Notes: generated by a model not told the origin, from the letters alone. Positions 25,042 through 33,781 are shown, numbered from the stretch's first letter. The stretch is DNA of 64,000 bases from Mesorhizobium sp. B2-4-15 (GCF_006658505.1 NZ_VFUZ01000025.1:16007-80006), one strand, 5' to 3'. Made by a program: numbers and translations.

Positions 25042-26310
25042 TCAGGACCGCTGCTGTCTCAGCATGGCAATGACCCGGCGCACGCTCTCAAGCGTCTCGT
25101 CGATTTCGGCAGCCGTGTTGTAATGAGCGATGCCGATGCGAACGACACCGTGCTCGGTCGGGATGCCGAGTTGGTGGACGATCTCCCAGGCGTAGTTATG
25201 GCCGGACCACAGGAAGATGTTTTCGGCGTTCATCTGCCGCACGATCGTTTCCGGGACGATAACCTCGACGGTGAAGGAGACCGTCGGCACCCGATCACCG
25301 AGCCGTTTCGGATCGGTGATGCCGTGGATGGTCAGGCCTGAAATATCGGACAGGCCGTCGATCAGCCTTTGCGCCAGCGGGTTTTCATAGGCGATGGACA
25401 CTTCGAACGCCCTGGCGATCTTCTGCCTCCTCGAGCCGCCCTCGCCCGCCGCCGCACCCAGCCCGGCAAAATAATCGACCGCCGCCGTAAGACCGGCCAT
25501 CAGTTCGATCTGCGGCGTGCCGAGTTCGAAGCGCTCCGGCAAACCGTTGGACGAACAGCGGCATTTGTAGGCTTCCAGGCTGTCGATGACGTCGCGCCGG
25601 CCCCACAATATGCCCATATGCGGGCCGAAGAACTTGTAGGCCGAGCAGATCAGGAAATCGCAGCCGAGATCCCGTACGTCGATCAGACCATGCGGCGCGA
25701 ACTGGACGGCATCGACATAGACCAGGGCGCCGGCCTGTTTTGCAAGTTGGGTCAGAGATCTAACCCTGTTGATCGAGCCGGTGAGATTGCTGGCGTAGTT
25801 CAAGGCGACGAGCCGTGTCCTGCCGGACAGCAGATCGGCCAGCGTTGCCTCCTCGACCTGCCAGCTCTTTTCATCGAACGGCAGCCAGCGCACAACCAGG
25901 CCGAGATCCTCGGCCAATTGCAGCCAGGGCGACACATTGCCCTCGTGATCCATGCGGGTGAGGATGATCTCGTCGCCCGGCTTCAACGTGCGGCCGAGTG
26001 TGCGCGACATGTGATAGGTCAGCGTCGTCATGTTGGCGCCGATGATGATTTCCCGCGGGCTCTCCGCACCAAGGAAATCGGCCATTGCCTGATGCGCTTC
26101 GTCGACGACTGTTTGAGCAGCGACCGTCGTTTCGAAATAACCGCCGAGATTGGCGTTTGTGGTGAGCAGGCAGCGCGCGACCGCGTCGGCGACGGCTTGC
26201 GGCACCTGCGTGCCGGCAGGATTGTCGAGATAGATGCGGCGGCGGCCCTTGTCGGTCAGTGAGAGGGCGGGAAATTTTCCACGCACGGCCTCGATCGAAA
26301 AACCAACCAT
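25042..26310 (-). CDS. Cysteine desulfurase-like class-V aminotransferase
   Basis: 422 residues from ATG 26310, with GGAG just upstream; a GTG nine bases earlier is a weaker alternative. Fold-type I PLP signatures: YLDNPAGTQVPQAV, MDHEGNVSPW (His122 stacking on PLP), YVDAVQFAPHG (Asp200) and Schiff-base Lys226 in CSAYKFFGPHMG. It belongs to the SufS-like family often annotated as cysteine desulfurase-like (VC1184 type). The usual desulfurase active-site cysteine loop is not obvious, so a lyase or transaminase role on another amino acid is possible. It is convergent with the deacetylase gene. Confidence 0.85.
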   Translation of the reverse strand: MVGFSIEAVRGKFPALSLTDKGRRRIYLDNPAGTQVPQAVADAVARCLLTTNANLGGYFETTVAAQTVVDEAHQAMADFLGAESPREIIIGANMTTLTYHMSRTLGRTLKPGDEIILTRMDHEGNVSPWLQLAEDLGLVVRWLPFDEKSWQVEEATLADLLSGRTRLVALNYASNLTGSINRVRSLTQLAKQAGALVYVDAVQFAPHGLIDVRDLGCDFLICSAYKFFGPHMGILWGRRDVIDSLEAYKCRCSSNGLPERFELGTPQIELMAGLTAAVDYFAGLGAAAGEGGSRRQKIARAFEVSIAYENPLAQRLIDGLSDISGLTIHGITDPKRLGDRVPTVSFTVEVIVPETIVRQMNAENIFLWSGHNYAWEIVHQLGIPTEHGVVRIGIAHYNTAAEIDETLESVRRVIAMLRQQRS

Positions 26311-26358
26311 TCTCTCCACCCCTCTGTTTTGCCGCGATAATTCTGCAACCGGACCCGA

Positions 26359-27426
26359 TCAAGGACAGGGATTACCGACCCTCTGGTGAATGGCATCCAC
26401 TGCCTTCTGCATCTCTTCGGTCCACACCACATCGACGGAGGATAGTGCCATGTCGAGTTGCTCGACACTGGTGGCTCCTACGATGTTGGACGTGACGAAG
26501 GGACGGCTCGATACGTAGGCATTGGCAAACAGGGCCGGCTCCAGCCCGAAACTGCGCGCCAGCTCATTGTATTCGAGCTGCGCTTCGGCCGCATTCGGTG
26601 TCTCATAGCGCTGGCCACGGTTGAACAGTTGCGAGCGCGAGCCCTGCGGGCGCGCGCCATGATCGTATTTGCCGGTCAGGTAGCCCTGCGCCAACGGCGA
26701 GTAGGCGAGCAACGACACGTCCTCACGCGAGCAGACCTCGGCAAGGTTAACCTCGAAGGTGCGGTTCACGAGATTGTAGGCGTTCTGGATCGACGCGACG
26801 CGTGGACCGATTCCTTTGTCGGCCTCTGCGACGAAGCGCATCACGCCCCACGAACTCTCGTTCGACAGGCCGAAATGACGGATTTTTCCAGCCTTCACCA
26901 GTTCATCGAACACTGCGAGTGTCTCGGCGATCGGGGTTTCGCCAGCCGACGCGCCGACAGAATCCGCACGACGCGCTACCGCGCCGACGCGTGTTGGGTT
27001 GGCGCCCCAGGGGATGTCCCGTTCCGGCCAGTGGATTTGGTAAAGATCGAGATAGTCCGTGCCAAGCTTGGCCAGCGACTTGTCGATGGCGTCAAAGATA
27101 TCGGCCCGCACCAATTGCGAGGGCCTGTCGCCGCGAAACCAGCTGTTGGGGGTGCGACCGACGACCTTGGAGGCGAGGATCACCTTGTCGCGGTTACCTC
27201 TCGCCTTCATCCAGCTACCGATAATCTTTTCGGTCCGCCCCTGTGTCTCGGCCTTGGGCGGAATCGGATAGAGTTCGGCGGTGTCGATGAAATTGACGCC
27301 GCGCGAAAAGGCCAGGTCCATCTGGGCGTGCCCCTCGGCCTCGGTGTTCTGCTGGCCCCAGGTCATCGATCCTAGGCAAATCTGGGTAACAAGAAGATCG
27401 GTCCGACCGAGACAGCGTTTGTGCAT
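26359..27426 (-). CDS. Aldo/keto reductase
   Basis: 355 residues from ATG 27426 (MHKRCLGRTDLLVTQICLG). The TIM-barrel AKR tetrad is present: Asp in NFIDTAELYP, Tyr in the same block, Lys in ILASKVVGR and His in LYQIHWPERD. The NADPH-binding region near the end reads NIVGATSVEQLDMAL. It resembles the Tas subfamily of E. coli (SMTWGQQNTEAEGHAQ). Such enzymes reduce aldehydes or ketones in the cytoplasm. It is upstream of the desulfurase-like gene on the same strand, 48 bases away. Confidence 0.92.
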   Translation of the reverse strand: MHKRCLGRTDLLVTQICLGSMTWGQQNTEAEGHAQMDLAFSRGVNFIDTAELYPIPPKAETQGRTEKIIGSWMKARGNRDKVILASKVVGRTPNSWFRGDRPSQLVRADIFDAIDKSLAKLGTDYLDLYQIHWPERDIPWGANPTRVGAVARRADSVGASAGETPIAETLAVFDELVKAGKIRHFGLSNESSWGVMRFVAEADKGIGPRVASIQNAYNLVNRTFEVNLAEVCSREDVSLLAYSPLAQGYLTGKYDHGARPQGSRSQLFNRGQRYETPNAAEAQLEYNELARSFGLEPALFANAYVSSRPFVTSNIVGATSVEQLDMALSSVDVVWTEEMQKAVDAIHQRVGNPCP

Positions 27427-27541
27427 GGAATTCTGCTCCGGAGGGAAAGCTTGCGCGGCCGCGCGGGGAGGAAATCGCACCTTACAGGAAAGCGGTGGCG
27501 CTCTCCAAGTCTCGCAAGGCCGGACTTTTAAGTCGAGGCGT

Positions 27542-28078
27542 TTAGCGGCGCACGCGGGCTACGGCGCGGCGCTTGGCCTCGTCGATCAGCATGTTGGCCA
27601 CCTGCATGCGGACCATGGCGCGCTGGCGCAGATGCGGGGCGACACGGTCCGGATGATTGGCGAAGGCAAAGCTGCGGCGCATGCGGCCGAAATCGGCAGC
27701 GCCCTTGGGCTGATCCAGGCCCAGTTCGGCCGCGATCGATTCAGGATCGATCGGTGGCAGTTCTTCTTCGGGTTTCGGCTCCTCGCCAATCAGAGCCAGC
27801 CTGGCATGGTCGAGCAAGGCGGCAAATTCGCTCGCCAGATCCGCGCCTGCCTCACGATATTCGGCGGCGGATACCTTGATGCGGCCGGAATGGAGTTCAT
27901 CCGCCACCGAGAGATAATCGAAGGGAATGGACGGACGCGCGCCCGTCTCGTCGGCCTCGATGCCGTCACCCTTTTCGGAAGCAACGAAGAGATCGTCGAG
28001 CAACGAAGCGAAATCACGCTTGGCGCTGGTAGCGATGTCAGCCTCCTCCTTGCCCGACTGTTCCGTTATCAGAAACAT
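27542..28078 (-). CDS. Protein with a degenerate J-domain-like C-terminus
   Basis: 178 residues. An acidic, low-complexity N-terminal half (EQSGKEEADIATSAKRDFASLLDDLF, EEPKPEEELPPIDPES) precedes a C-terminal segment FGRMRRSFAFANHPDRVAPHLRQRAMVRMQVANMLIDEAKRR. The HPD tripeptide (about 141-143) between two helices is the hallmark of J-domains that stimulate DnaK, but the domain is shortened (helix I-II only partly recognisable). No signal peptide. A cochaperone role is inference; no dnaK is near. Confidence 0.7.
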   Translation of the reverse strand: MFLITEQSGKEEADIATSAKRDFASLLDDLFVASEKGDGIEADETGARPSIPFDYLSVADELHSGRIKVSAAEYREAGADLASEFAALLDHARLALIGEEPKPEEELPPIDPESIAAELGLDQPKGAADFGRMRRSFAFANHPDRVAPHLRQRAMVRMQVANMLIDEAKRRAVARVRR

Positions 28079-28081
28079 AGA

Positions 28082-28385
28082 ACCGGCTCGTTAAAAATAG
28101 ATGCCACCGGTCTTGATGAATTTAGCCATTCGGAGGATCGCGCCCGGTTCCCAACAAAAGCCGGACTGCACTTTCGTGCAGCCCGGAAATTCGCCAGGAG
28201 TGGCGAGGAAAACTGGCCATGTGCCAGCGACCAAGCTACGGTTTGTGCGGCGCGAAAGTTTCACCAGGCTCGCGAAAAAATCTTATGAAAAATCATTCGG
28301 ACATGGCAGGCATGCGAATGCTGCACTGCACAATTGTCACGATTCACCTATATTGAGGGCCGTGGAGGACCAATCAGGAGCCTGA
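28082..28385. other. Intergenic region with one strong hairpin
   Basis: About 310 bases between the J-like gene and the small DUF1127-like gene. At 28161-28186, CCGG-a-CTGCAC-tttc-GTGCAG-c-CCGG folds into a near-perfect hairpin without a T-run. AT-rich sequence with a TATATT box around 28350 probably includes the promoter of the small downstream gene. No open frame is convincing. Confidence 0.45.
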
Positions 28386-28388
28386 ATC

Positions 28389-28553
28389 ATGGGTTTCTTC
28401 ACTGAAATGTTCGCCCGGCCACGGCCGCAGGAACATTTGCGATATCGCGCGGCACTGGCGCTGCTCCACTCTATGAGCAATGCCGACCGCGCCGACATCG
28501 GCATCAAGCCAGCCGATTTTCCGCGCATCGCCCGCGAAATGTCCGTTCGCTAA
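28389..28553 (+). CDS. Small DUF1127-like protein
   Basis: 54 residues from ATG 28389 (CAGGAG 12 bases upstream). The sequence MGFFTEMFARPRPQEHLRYR, then ALALLHSMSNADRADIGIKPAD ends in FPRIAREMSVR. The (D/N)xxRADIGI block is the DUF1127 hallmark, although the N-terminal half is atypical. Related small proteins in alphaproteobacteria influence small-RNA maturation and phosphate or carbon metabolism. Short but well formed: ribosome site, good codon use and a recognisable motif. Confidence 0.7.
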   Translation: MGFFTEMFARPRPQEHLRYRAALALLHSMSNADRADIGIKPADFPRIAREMSVR

Positions 28554-28606
28554 GCTGGTTTGCGAGATGTCCCGGATCGATCCGGGACATCTCAAGACCT
28601 CAATCC

Positions 28607-29115
28607 TCAACGCGTTCCGAGGAATGTCGCCTTGCCGAGCGGCACGCCATTGTGGCGAAGGATGTCGTAGGCGGTGGTGAGGTGGAAATAGAAGTTGGGC
28701 ATGGCCAGATGCAGCAGGTACTTCATCCCGCCCATCGTCGTTTCACGCCCACCGAGCTTCAACTCGATCGTCTTGTCTTCCGAACCGTCGATATCGGCTG
28801 CGGAAAAAGTCGTCAGATGTGTAACCGTCTTAGCTATCCTCGCCTCAAGGTCGGCAAAGCTTGCCTCGTTGTCCTCATATTTCGGCACTTCGCGGCCAGC
28901 CAGCCGCGAGGGCGCGCCCTTGGCATGATCGGTTGCGATCTCTGCACCTGCCTGGTCAAGGCGAACATGTCGGGCGCCAGCCGCGCCGTCAGAAACACCT
29001 GCGGGTCGATCTTGCGATCAAGCGCATTCTGTTCGGCAGCCGCCAGAACACGGGAAAGGGCTTTCAGCCTGGCCGAAAACACCGGCACGGATGCCTCATA
29101 CATCGATATTGTCAC
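28607..29115 (-). pseudogene. DUF1993 family protein, frameshifted
   Basis: The first part (ATG 29115; MYEASVPVFSARLKALSRVL, then RKIDPQVFLTARLAPDMFALTRQVQ) and the second part (AGREVPKYEDNEASFADLEARI to NFYFHLTTAYDILRHNGVPLGKATFL) together give a full-length DUF1993 protein, a DinB-like helical fold of about 165 residues. They lie in different frames. The break is an extra dinucleotide at 28940-28941: removing CT (AG on the coding strand) restores ...RQVQ-IATDHAKGAP... It is either a real recent mutation or an assembly error. Confidence 0.85.
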
Positions 29116-29257
29116 GTCAAATCTCCTGTCCGGTCTGAGCGCCGTCAGCTGGAGCTAGCGCCTCAAGGCGCGATTCTTCAAGCGCTATGCGCGCCGCGTC
29201 ACCACGCCGCCGCAATCGCAATGGTAGAATCCGCGTTATCGAACGCGGAGATTCCCG

Positions 29258-30310
29258 ATGAGACGCGTCCTTCTCGCAGCGACTGCCCTTCTCTCCCTTG
29301 CCGCGACGGGCCTGCCGTGCCTCGCCGCCGGCGATGCTCCGGAAGCGCCCTATATCGACGACCGGTCGAGTGCCGAGGCGGTCATCCGTTCGCTCTATAG
29401 CGCCATCAGCCGGCATGAATTCGCCCGCGCCTGGGGCTATTTCGGCGATACCAAGCCGGCTAAGGATTTCGACAGTTTCGTCAAGGGCTATGACGGCACC
29501 GACAAGGTCGAAGTCGCGACCGGTGCGGTTTCAGACGAGGGAGCCGCCGGCAGCATATACTATAACGTGCCCGTCGCCATCCGTGCCACGGACAAGAAGG
29601 GCGGCGAAAAGGTCTTTGCCGGCTGCTACACGCTGCGCCAGGTGAATGCCCAGGCCCAGGCGGAGCCACCGTTCGATCCCATCCATATCGAGAAAGGCGC
29701 GCTGAAACCTTCCACCGCCGATTTCGAAGGGGCGTTGCCGGCAAGCTGTGGCGACGGACCGCCGCCGCCCAAGAAGGACACCGCGCTCGAACAGGCCAAG
29801 AAGGCTTTTCTGGCGACGTATGGCGACCAATGCGACAAGAATCTCTTGGTCAACGGGCCGGAAACTTTCTCGATCAAGTACAGGGACAAGGACGCGGCCG
29901 CCAGCGATCCCGACCGGGAAACGCGGCTTTTCCATTTCTCTTGCTCGGCCGCGGCCTACAATGAGAACTCCATCTACTACATGAGCGATGATGTATCAGG
30001 TGTGCGGCAGTTGCAGTTCACCGAGCCGGAGATGGATATCCGCTACGTGAACAACGACAGCGAGGGCAAGGTCGAATCCATGCACATCGTCGGCTTCCGG
30101 ACGACAGGCTGGGCGACCAATTCCAGCTATGACAAGGATGCCCACACGATCACCACCTTCAACAAATGGCGTGGCGCCGCAGATGCCTCTTCATCGGGCA
30201 CCTATCTATTCCGCAACGGCGATTTCTCGCTGGTCCAGTATGATGTCGACGCGTCCTATGACGGCGAGCAGAACCCGCAGACAGTCGTCGACTACAACAC
30301 CGCCCCCTGA
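29258..30310 (+). CDS. Exported DUF1176-like protein
   Basis: 350 residues with a clear signal peptide (MRRVLLAATALLSLAATG, cut near LAA/GDA). The N-terminal half starts with AEAVIRSLYSAISRHEFARAW, an NTF2/SnoaL-like helix pattern. The C-terminal half has FHFSCSAAAYNENSIYYMSD and TITTFNKWRGAADASSSGTYLFRNGDFSLVQYDVD, as in DUF1176 proteins. Several paired cysteines fit periplasmic disulfides. The function is unknown and the gene is apparently single. The family name is a judgement from memory of the family's C-terminal pattern. Confidence 0.75.
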   Translation: MRRVLLAATALLSLAATGLPCLAAGDAPEAPYIDDRSSAEAVIRSLYSAISRHEFARAWGYFGDTKPAKDFDSFVKGYDGTDKVEVATGAVSDEGAAGSIYYNVPVAIRATDKKGGEKVFAGCYTLRQVNAQAQAEPPFDPIHIEKGALKPSTADFEGALPASCGDGPPPPKKDTALEQAKKAFLATYGDQCDKNLLVNGPETFSIKYRDKDAAASDPDRETRLFHFSCSAAAYNENSIYYMSDDVSGVRQLQFTEPEMDIRYVNNDSEGKVESMHIVGFRTTGWATNSSYDKDAHTITTFNKWRGAADASSSGTYLFRNGDFSLVQYDVDASYDGEQNPQTVVDYNTAP

Positions 30311-30335
30311 AGGGCCGGCAGGTTTCCGGCGGCGG

Positions 30336-31220
30336 TCAAGGCGCCTTCGACAGCATCCAGTTGAGTGTTCCCCGCCAGTCGGCCATGCGGATCGGCGTGC
30401 CGTGCGTGCCTGTCTCGAAGCGGACGAAGCGGGTCGGATATGTCTTCGACTTGGCCATGATCGAGCGGAAGAAGGCTTCCTGATTGGCCACGGGAAAGAC
30501 TACGTCATGGCTGCCCTGGCCGAAGAAGACCGGCACGCGGCGTTTAAAGGCGGGGCTATCGAAAAAACTCTCGTCCCAGAGCGAGCCGAGCAACAGCAAG
30601 CCATCGATGCGGCCGCCCGTATCCTTGCGTCCCGCAAGCTTCCAGCACAGTGCGCCACCCATGGAGCCGCAGGCGACGAAGATCTTCGCACCCGGAGACT
30701 GTTCGGCATAGTGATCGATCAGGGCCGCGACCTGCGCGGCGCCCTTGTCGCCGAAATCGGGGAAATCCGGAGAGAGATAGAGGCCGCCGTTGCCGGCCAT
30801 CAGGTTCTTGATGCGATTGAAATTGCCGCCGAAAGTGAAGTCGTCGACCCCTTGCTTGCGGCTGCCGCCCTGTCCATGCAGATAGAGCACGATGATAGCA
30901 GCGCCTTGCGTCTTGCCGACAGCGACATGCCTGACATCGCCGGCGTCCGTCTTCAGCATCAGATCCTGCTGCACCTTGCGCACGCCGGTATCGGTATATT
31001 GCGGATGCACGCGTTTTTCCGGCACCTCGTCGCGCTGGTTGATGTCGCGCATTTCCCGGTAGTCGATGACCATGTAGGCGCCATTGGTGTCGGACGAAAG
31101 CGTGGCCGGATAGGCGAAGAGATCGTCCTTGAAGGGTTTTAGTTCAAGCGCATTGGCGTGGGCGGCAGGAAACAAGAAGAATATTGCAGTCAGAAATGCT
31201 CGCAAACCTCGGCGCTGCAC
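30336..31220 (-). CDS. Exported alpha/beta hydrolase-like protein
   Basis: 294 residues if started at GTG 31220; TTG 31205 is an alternative. Either start gives a signal peptide (RAFLTAIFFLFPAAHANA) followed by the mature protein. The frame stays open to an ATG at 31433, but that extension is translated palindromic repeat and was rejected. The core has VLYLHGQGGSRKQG, the elbow CGSMGGALCW (likely Ser nucleophile; the first Gly is Cys), GQGSHDVVFP (acid) and ETGTHGTP (His). It is probably a periplasmic esterase or peptidase with unknown substrate. The start codon and GAGGGGG ribosome-like site lie inside the repeat arm. Confidence 0.8.
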   Translation of the reverse strand: MQRRGLRAFLTAIFFLFPAAHANALELKPFKDDLFAYPATLSSDTNGAYMVIDYREMRDINQRDEVPEKRVHPQYTDTGVRKVQQDLMLKTDAGDVRHVAVGKTQGAAIIVLYLHGQGGSRKQGVDDFTFGGNFNRIKNLMAGNGGLYLSPDFPDFGDKGAAQVAALIDHYAEQSPGAKIFVACGSMGGALCWKLAGRKDTGGRIDGLLLLGSLWDESFFDSPAFKRRVPVFFGQGSHDVVFPVANQEAFFRSIMAKSKTYPTRFVRFETGTHGTPIRMADWRGTLNWMLSKAP

Positions 31221-31373
31221 CCCCCTCGGGCCTACCGGCCATCTCCCGCTCAAGGGGGGAGATTGGATGTCATGATGGCTTTCGCCAATTTTCGACGTTG
31301 AAAAAAAGGCGCCGGGGCCAAAGCCGCCGATCTCCCCCCTTGAGGTGGAGATGGCAGGCAGGCCAGAGGCGCG
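31218..31373. repeat. Intergenic palindromic repeat, copy 2
   Basis: Left arm 31218-31263 and right arm 31330-31373 are imperfect reverse complements around a 66-base core, exactly the core length of copy 1. The two cores align without gaps at about two thirds identity, for example TTTCGC-AA and the ACGTTG block. It lies between the MoeA/MocA fusion stop codon and the exported hydrolase and overlaps the latter's start codon. Confidence 0.85.
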
Positions 31374-31429
31374 ACGAAACGAGAAAGAAAAATTCATTGC
31401 CGAGGCATGCGTAATACAGCTTGGGTTTG

Positions 31430-33040
31430 TCAATCCTGCAGCACGCCGCCGGCATCCTCCAGCGCCTCGCGGGTGTCGACATCGACTGACGCGCCCTCGC
31501 CGATCTCGACATCGATGACATCGAGCCCTTCGGCCTCGACCAGATGGCGGGCACCGGTATCGCCTTCGAGATGGGCGATCGCCGGGAACAGCGAGCGTGG
31601 CAAAAGCACCGGGTTGCCGCGCTTGCCCTCATGCGAGGCGCGAACCACCGAATTGCCTCCAGCCTTGCGGAAGGCATCGATCAGCCTGTCGAGGTCCTCG
31701 GACGCGACGCCCGGCATGTCTCCCAGCACGATCATCGCGCCGGCGGCGTCCTCAGGCAGGTAGGCAATACCGGCTTTCAGCGAGGTGGACAGGCCATCGC
31801 TGAAATCGGGATTGTCGGCGAAGATGACGTCGAGATCCGACAAGGCCGCGCGTACCCGCTCGCGCTGATGGCCGGTGACGACGATCGTGCCCGATGCCTT
31901 CGAGGCGAGCGTACGCTCGGCGGTACGACGCACCAGCGGTTGGCCACCGAACAGCGCGAGCAATTTGTTCGGCCCGCCCATGCGGCTCGACCGGCCGGCC
32001 GCCAGAAGAACGATCCCGACCTTGAGCTTGCTCTTGGCGGGCAGCGGCTCGCGGGGCTGCGGCCGCGTCGGGATTTCCATCAACAGCCCGCCGACCCCCA
32101 TGCCGGCAATGTCGCGCGCGGTGACGTCGAGGCCGGCAATCAATCGGTCAAGCACCCAGTCGAAGCCATTTTCCTTGGGACTGCGGGCGCAGCCGGGCGC
32201 ACCGATGACGCGCTTGCCGCCAAGCGTGCCCAGCACCAGCAGATTGCCGGGATCGACCGGCATGCCGGCGCGGATGACGGTCCCCCCCGCCATTTCGATA
32301 GCCGCCGGAACGACATCGGCGAAATCGCTCATCGCCGAGGCGCCGAAGATCACCACCATGTCGTTGTCGCACGCCAGCGAGCTGGCAGCCTCGGCCAGCG
32401 GCGCGATCTCGTGCGGCGTGCGGCGTTCCGCCGTCAGCCTGCCGCCCGTGCGCGCCAGCCGTGCTTCGGTGACACGCAACGTCTTGTCGAGCACACCGGG
32501 CTTAATACCCGGCAGAACCGTCTGGATGACGCCGACGCGCACCGGTTGATAGGCGTTGACCGCAAAGATCTCGCCGCCGGCACAGATTCTCGTCACGGCG
32601 CAGATAAGCGTGGAGGCGACAGCGAACGGGATGATCTTCACCGTCGCGACCATCCCGCCTTTCTCGACCGGCGCGTGCTGGGGCAGCGTCGCGATGGTGA
32701 TGGCGGGATCGACAACGTTGATGGCGTCGATCATGGCGGCATCGACCGTGAAGATGCCGGCCGCCCTGGCATGGAGATTGACCCGACCGGTGGCGGCGGG
32801 TCTGGCCTCGACGCCGCTGAAAGTCATGCTCTCGGTAATTCTCTGTGCTGCGGCGTCCTCGCTGAGATCGTCCGCGGCCAGCACGGCCGCAACGACCTGC
32901 GATACACCTGCTGCTTTGAGTATGGAGACATCTTCGGCGCTGAGCCTGTGGGCCTTGCGAAAGCGCCTTTCGCCGGCGGTGGTGGCATGCGCCAGCACCG
33001 CGCCTTCGGCCGTCTCGATCGGGATCGGACCGAATTTCAC
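31430..33040 (-). CDS. MoeA-like/molybdopterin-binding domain fused to MocA-type nucleotidyltransferase
   Basis: 536 residues. Residues 1-330 form a MoeA/MogA-like molybdopterin-binding unit (VVIFGASAMSDFADVVPAAI, then GMPVDPGNLLVLG at 259-271). Residues 338-536 are a nucleotidyltransferase of the MobA/MocA superfamily with VLLAAGRSSRMGGPNKLL (344-361) and IVLGDMPGV. The LAAG-x-S-x-RMG...NK signature is closer to MocA (CTP-dependent, making the cytosine dinucleotide Mo-cofactor) than to MobA. That cofactor serves CO dehydrogenase/xanthine oxidase-family enzymes. It overlaps the xdhC-C gene by four bases and is the last gene of the operon. Confidence 0.88.
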   Translation of the reverse strand: MKFGPIPIETAEGAVLAHATTAGERRFRKAHRLSAEDVSILKAAGVSQVVAAVLAADDLSEDAAAQRITESMTFSGVEARPAATGRVNLHARAAGIFTVDAAMIDAINVVDPAITIATLPQHAPVEKGGMVATVKIIPFAVASTLICAVTRICAGGEIFAVNAYQPVRVGVIQTVLPGIKPGVLDKTLRVTEARLARTGGRLTAERRTPHEIAPLAEAASSLACDNDMVVIFGASAMSDFADVVPAAIEMAGGTVIRAGMPVDPGNLLVLGTLGGKRVIGAPGCARSPKENGFDWVLDRLIAGLDVTARDIAGMGVGGLLMEIPTRPQPREPLPAKSKLKVGIVLLAAGRSSRMGGPNKLLALFGGQPLVRRTAERTLASKASGTIVVTGHQRERVRAALSDLDVIFADNPDFSDGLSTSLKAGIAYLPEDAAGAMIVLGDMPGVASEDLDRLIDAFRKAGGNSVVRASHEGKRGNPVLLPRSLFPAIAHLEGDTGARHLVEAEGLDVIDVEIGEGASVDVDTREALEDAGGVLQD

Positions 33041-33777
33041 GCCACCACGCCCACAGAAGGCCGCGCGTCAACCTGGACGCGCGATGCAGAGGCATCGAGG
33101 ACGCGCGAGCGGAAGGCGGAGATGGTTTGCGCGAGAATGGCGACCGCGATCTCGGCGGGGCTCGCGGCGCCGATATCGAGCCCGATCGGCGCGTGGATGC
33201 GGGCGATCTGCTCGGCACTCGCGCCCAGCGCCAGCAAGCGCTCGACGCGCTTGGCATGCGTCTTGCGGCTGCCGAGCGCCCCGACATAGAAGCAGTTGGC
33301 GTCGAGCCCCGCCTTCAGCGCGAAATCGTCGATCTTCGGATCATGGGTGACGGCTGCGAGAGCCGTGTAGCTGTCGAGCGGTTGGCGCTTCAATACGTCT
33401 TCCGGCCACTCGGCGTGCAGGACGACATCGGGAAAGCGGTCCGGCGTGGCGAAAGCGGTGCGCGGATCGATGATCTCCAGCGGATAGCCGGCAATCCTTG
33501 CCATCGGCGCCAGCGCCTGGCTGATATGGACGGCGCCGATCACCACTAGGCGCGGCTGGGGCAGATGCGCATTGAGAAAGAAGGTCCGTCCTTCCGCTTC
33601 GACGGAACCGGAATTGCCCGATCGGAAAGCCCTGGCGATCGCCGTTCCGAGCTCGCCCGCAACTTGGTCGCCCTCACGCACGATACGATCGCGGCCGTCA
33701 CCGAGATCGGTCACCAGGATCGCCGCGCGGCGGGCGCGTCGTTCGGCGTTGAGGGTTTTCAGCGCATAGGGATCCAT
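33037..33777 (-). CDS. XdhC-like protein, Rossmann C-terminal half
   Basis: 246 residues from ATG 33777 (MDPYALKTLNAERRARRAAI). It covers the XdhC Rossmann domain: LVVIGAVHISQALAPMARIAGY, EIIDPRTAFATPDRFPDV, ALAAVTHDPKIDDFAL, YVGALGSRKTHAKRVERL and HAPIGLDIGAASPAEIAVAI. XdhC/CoxI-type proteins bind and sulfurate the molybdenum cofactor and hand it to the apoenzyme. Here the protein is split from the N-terminal half, encoded four bases upstream; both halves look intact, as in many rhizobia. Confidence 0.9.
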   Translation of the reverse strand: MDPYALKTLNAERRARRAAILVTDLGDGRDRIVREGDQVAGELGTAIARAFRSGNSGSVEAEGRTFFLNAHLPQPRLVVIGAVHISQALAPMARIAGYPLEIIDPRTAFATPDRFPDVVLHAEWPEDVLKRQPLDSYTALAAVTHDPKIDDFALKAGLDANCFYVGALGSRKTHAKRVERLLALGASAEQIARIHAPIGLDIGAASPAEIAVAILAQTISAFRSRVLDASASRVQVDARPSVGVVA

Positions 33778-33781
33778 TGGA

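Noticed and set aside
31221..31433. N-terminal extension of the exported hydrolase to an ATG at 31433
   Set aside because: The added residues are a translation of the palindromic repeat and would bury the signal peptide.
31544..33289. 581-codon plus-strand open frame
   Set aside because: Antisense to the MoeA/MocA fusion and XdhC genes; rich in Arg, Ala, Gly and His as expected of a shadow.
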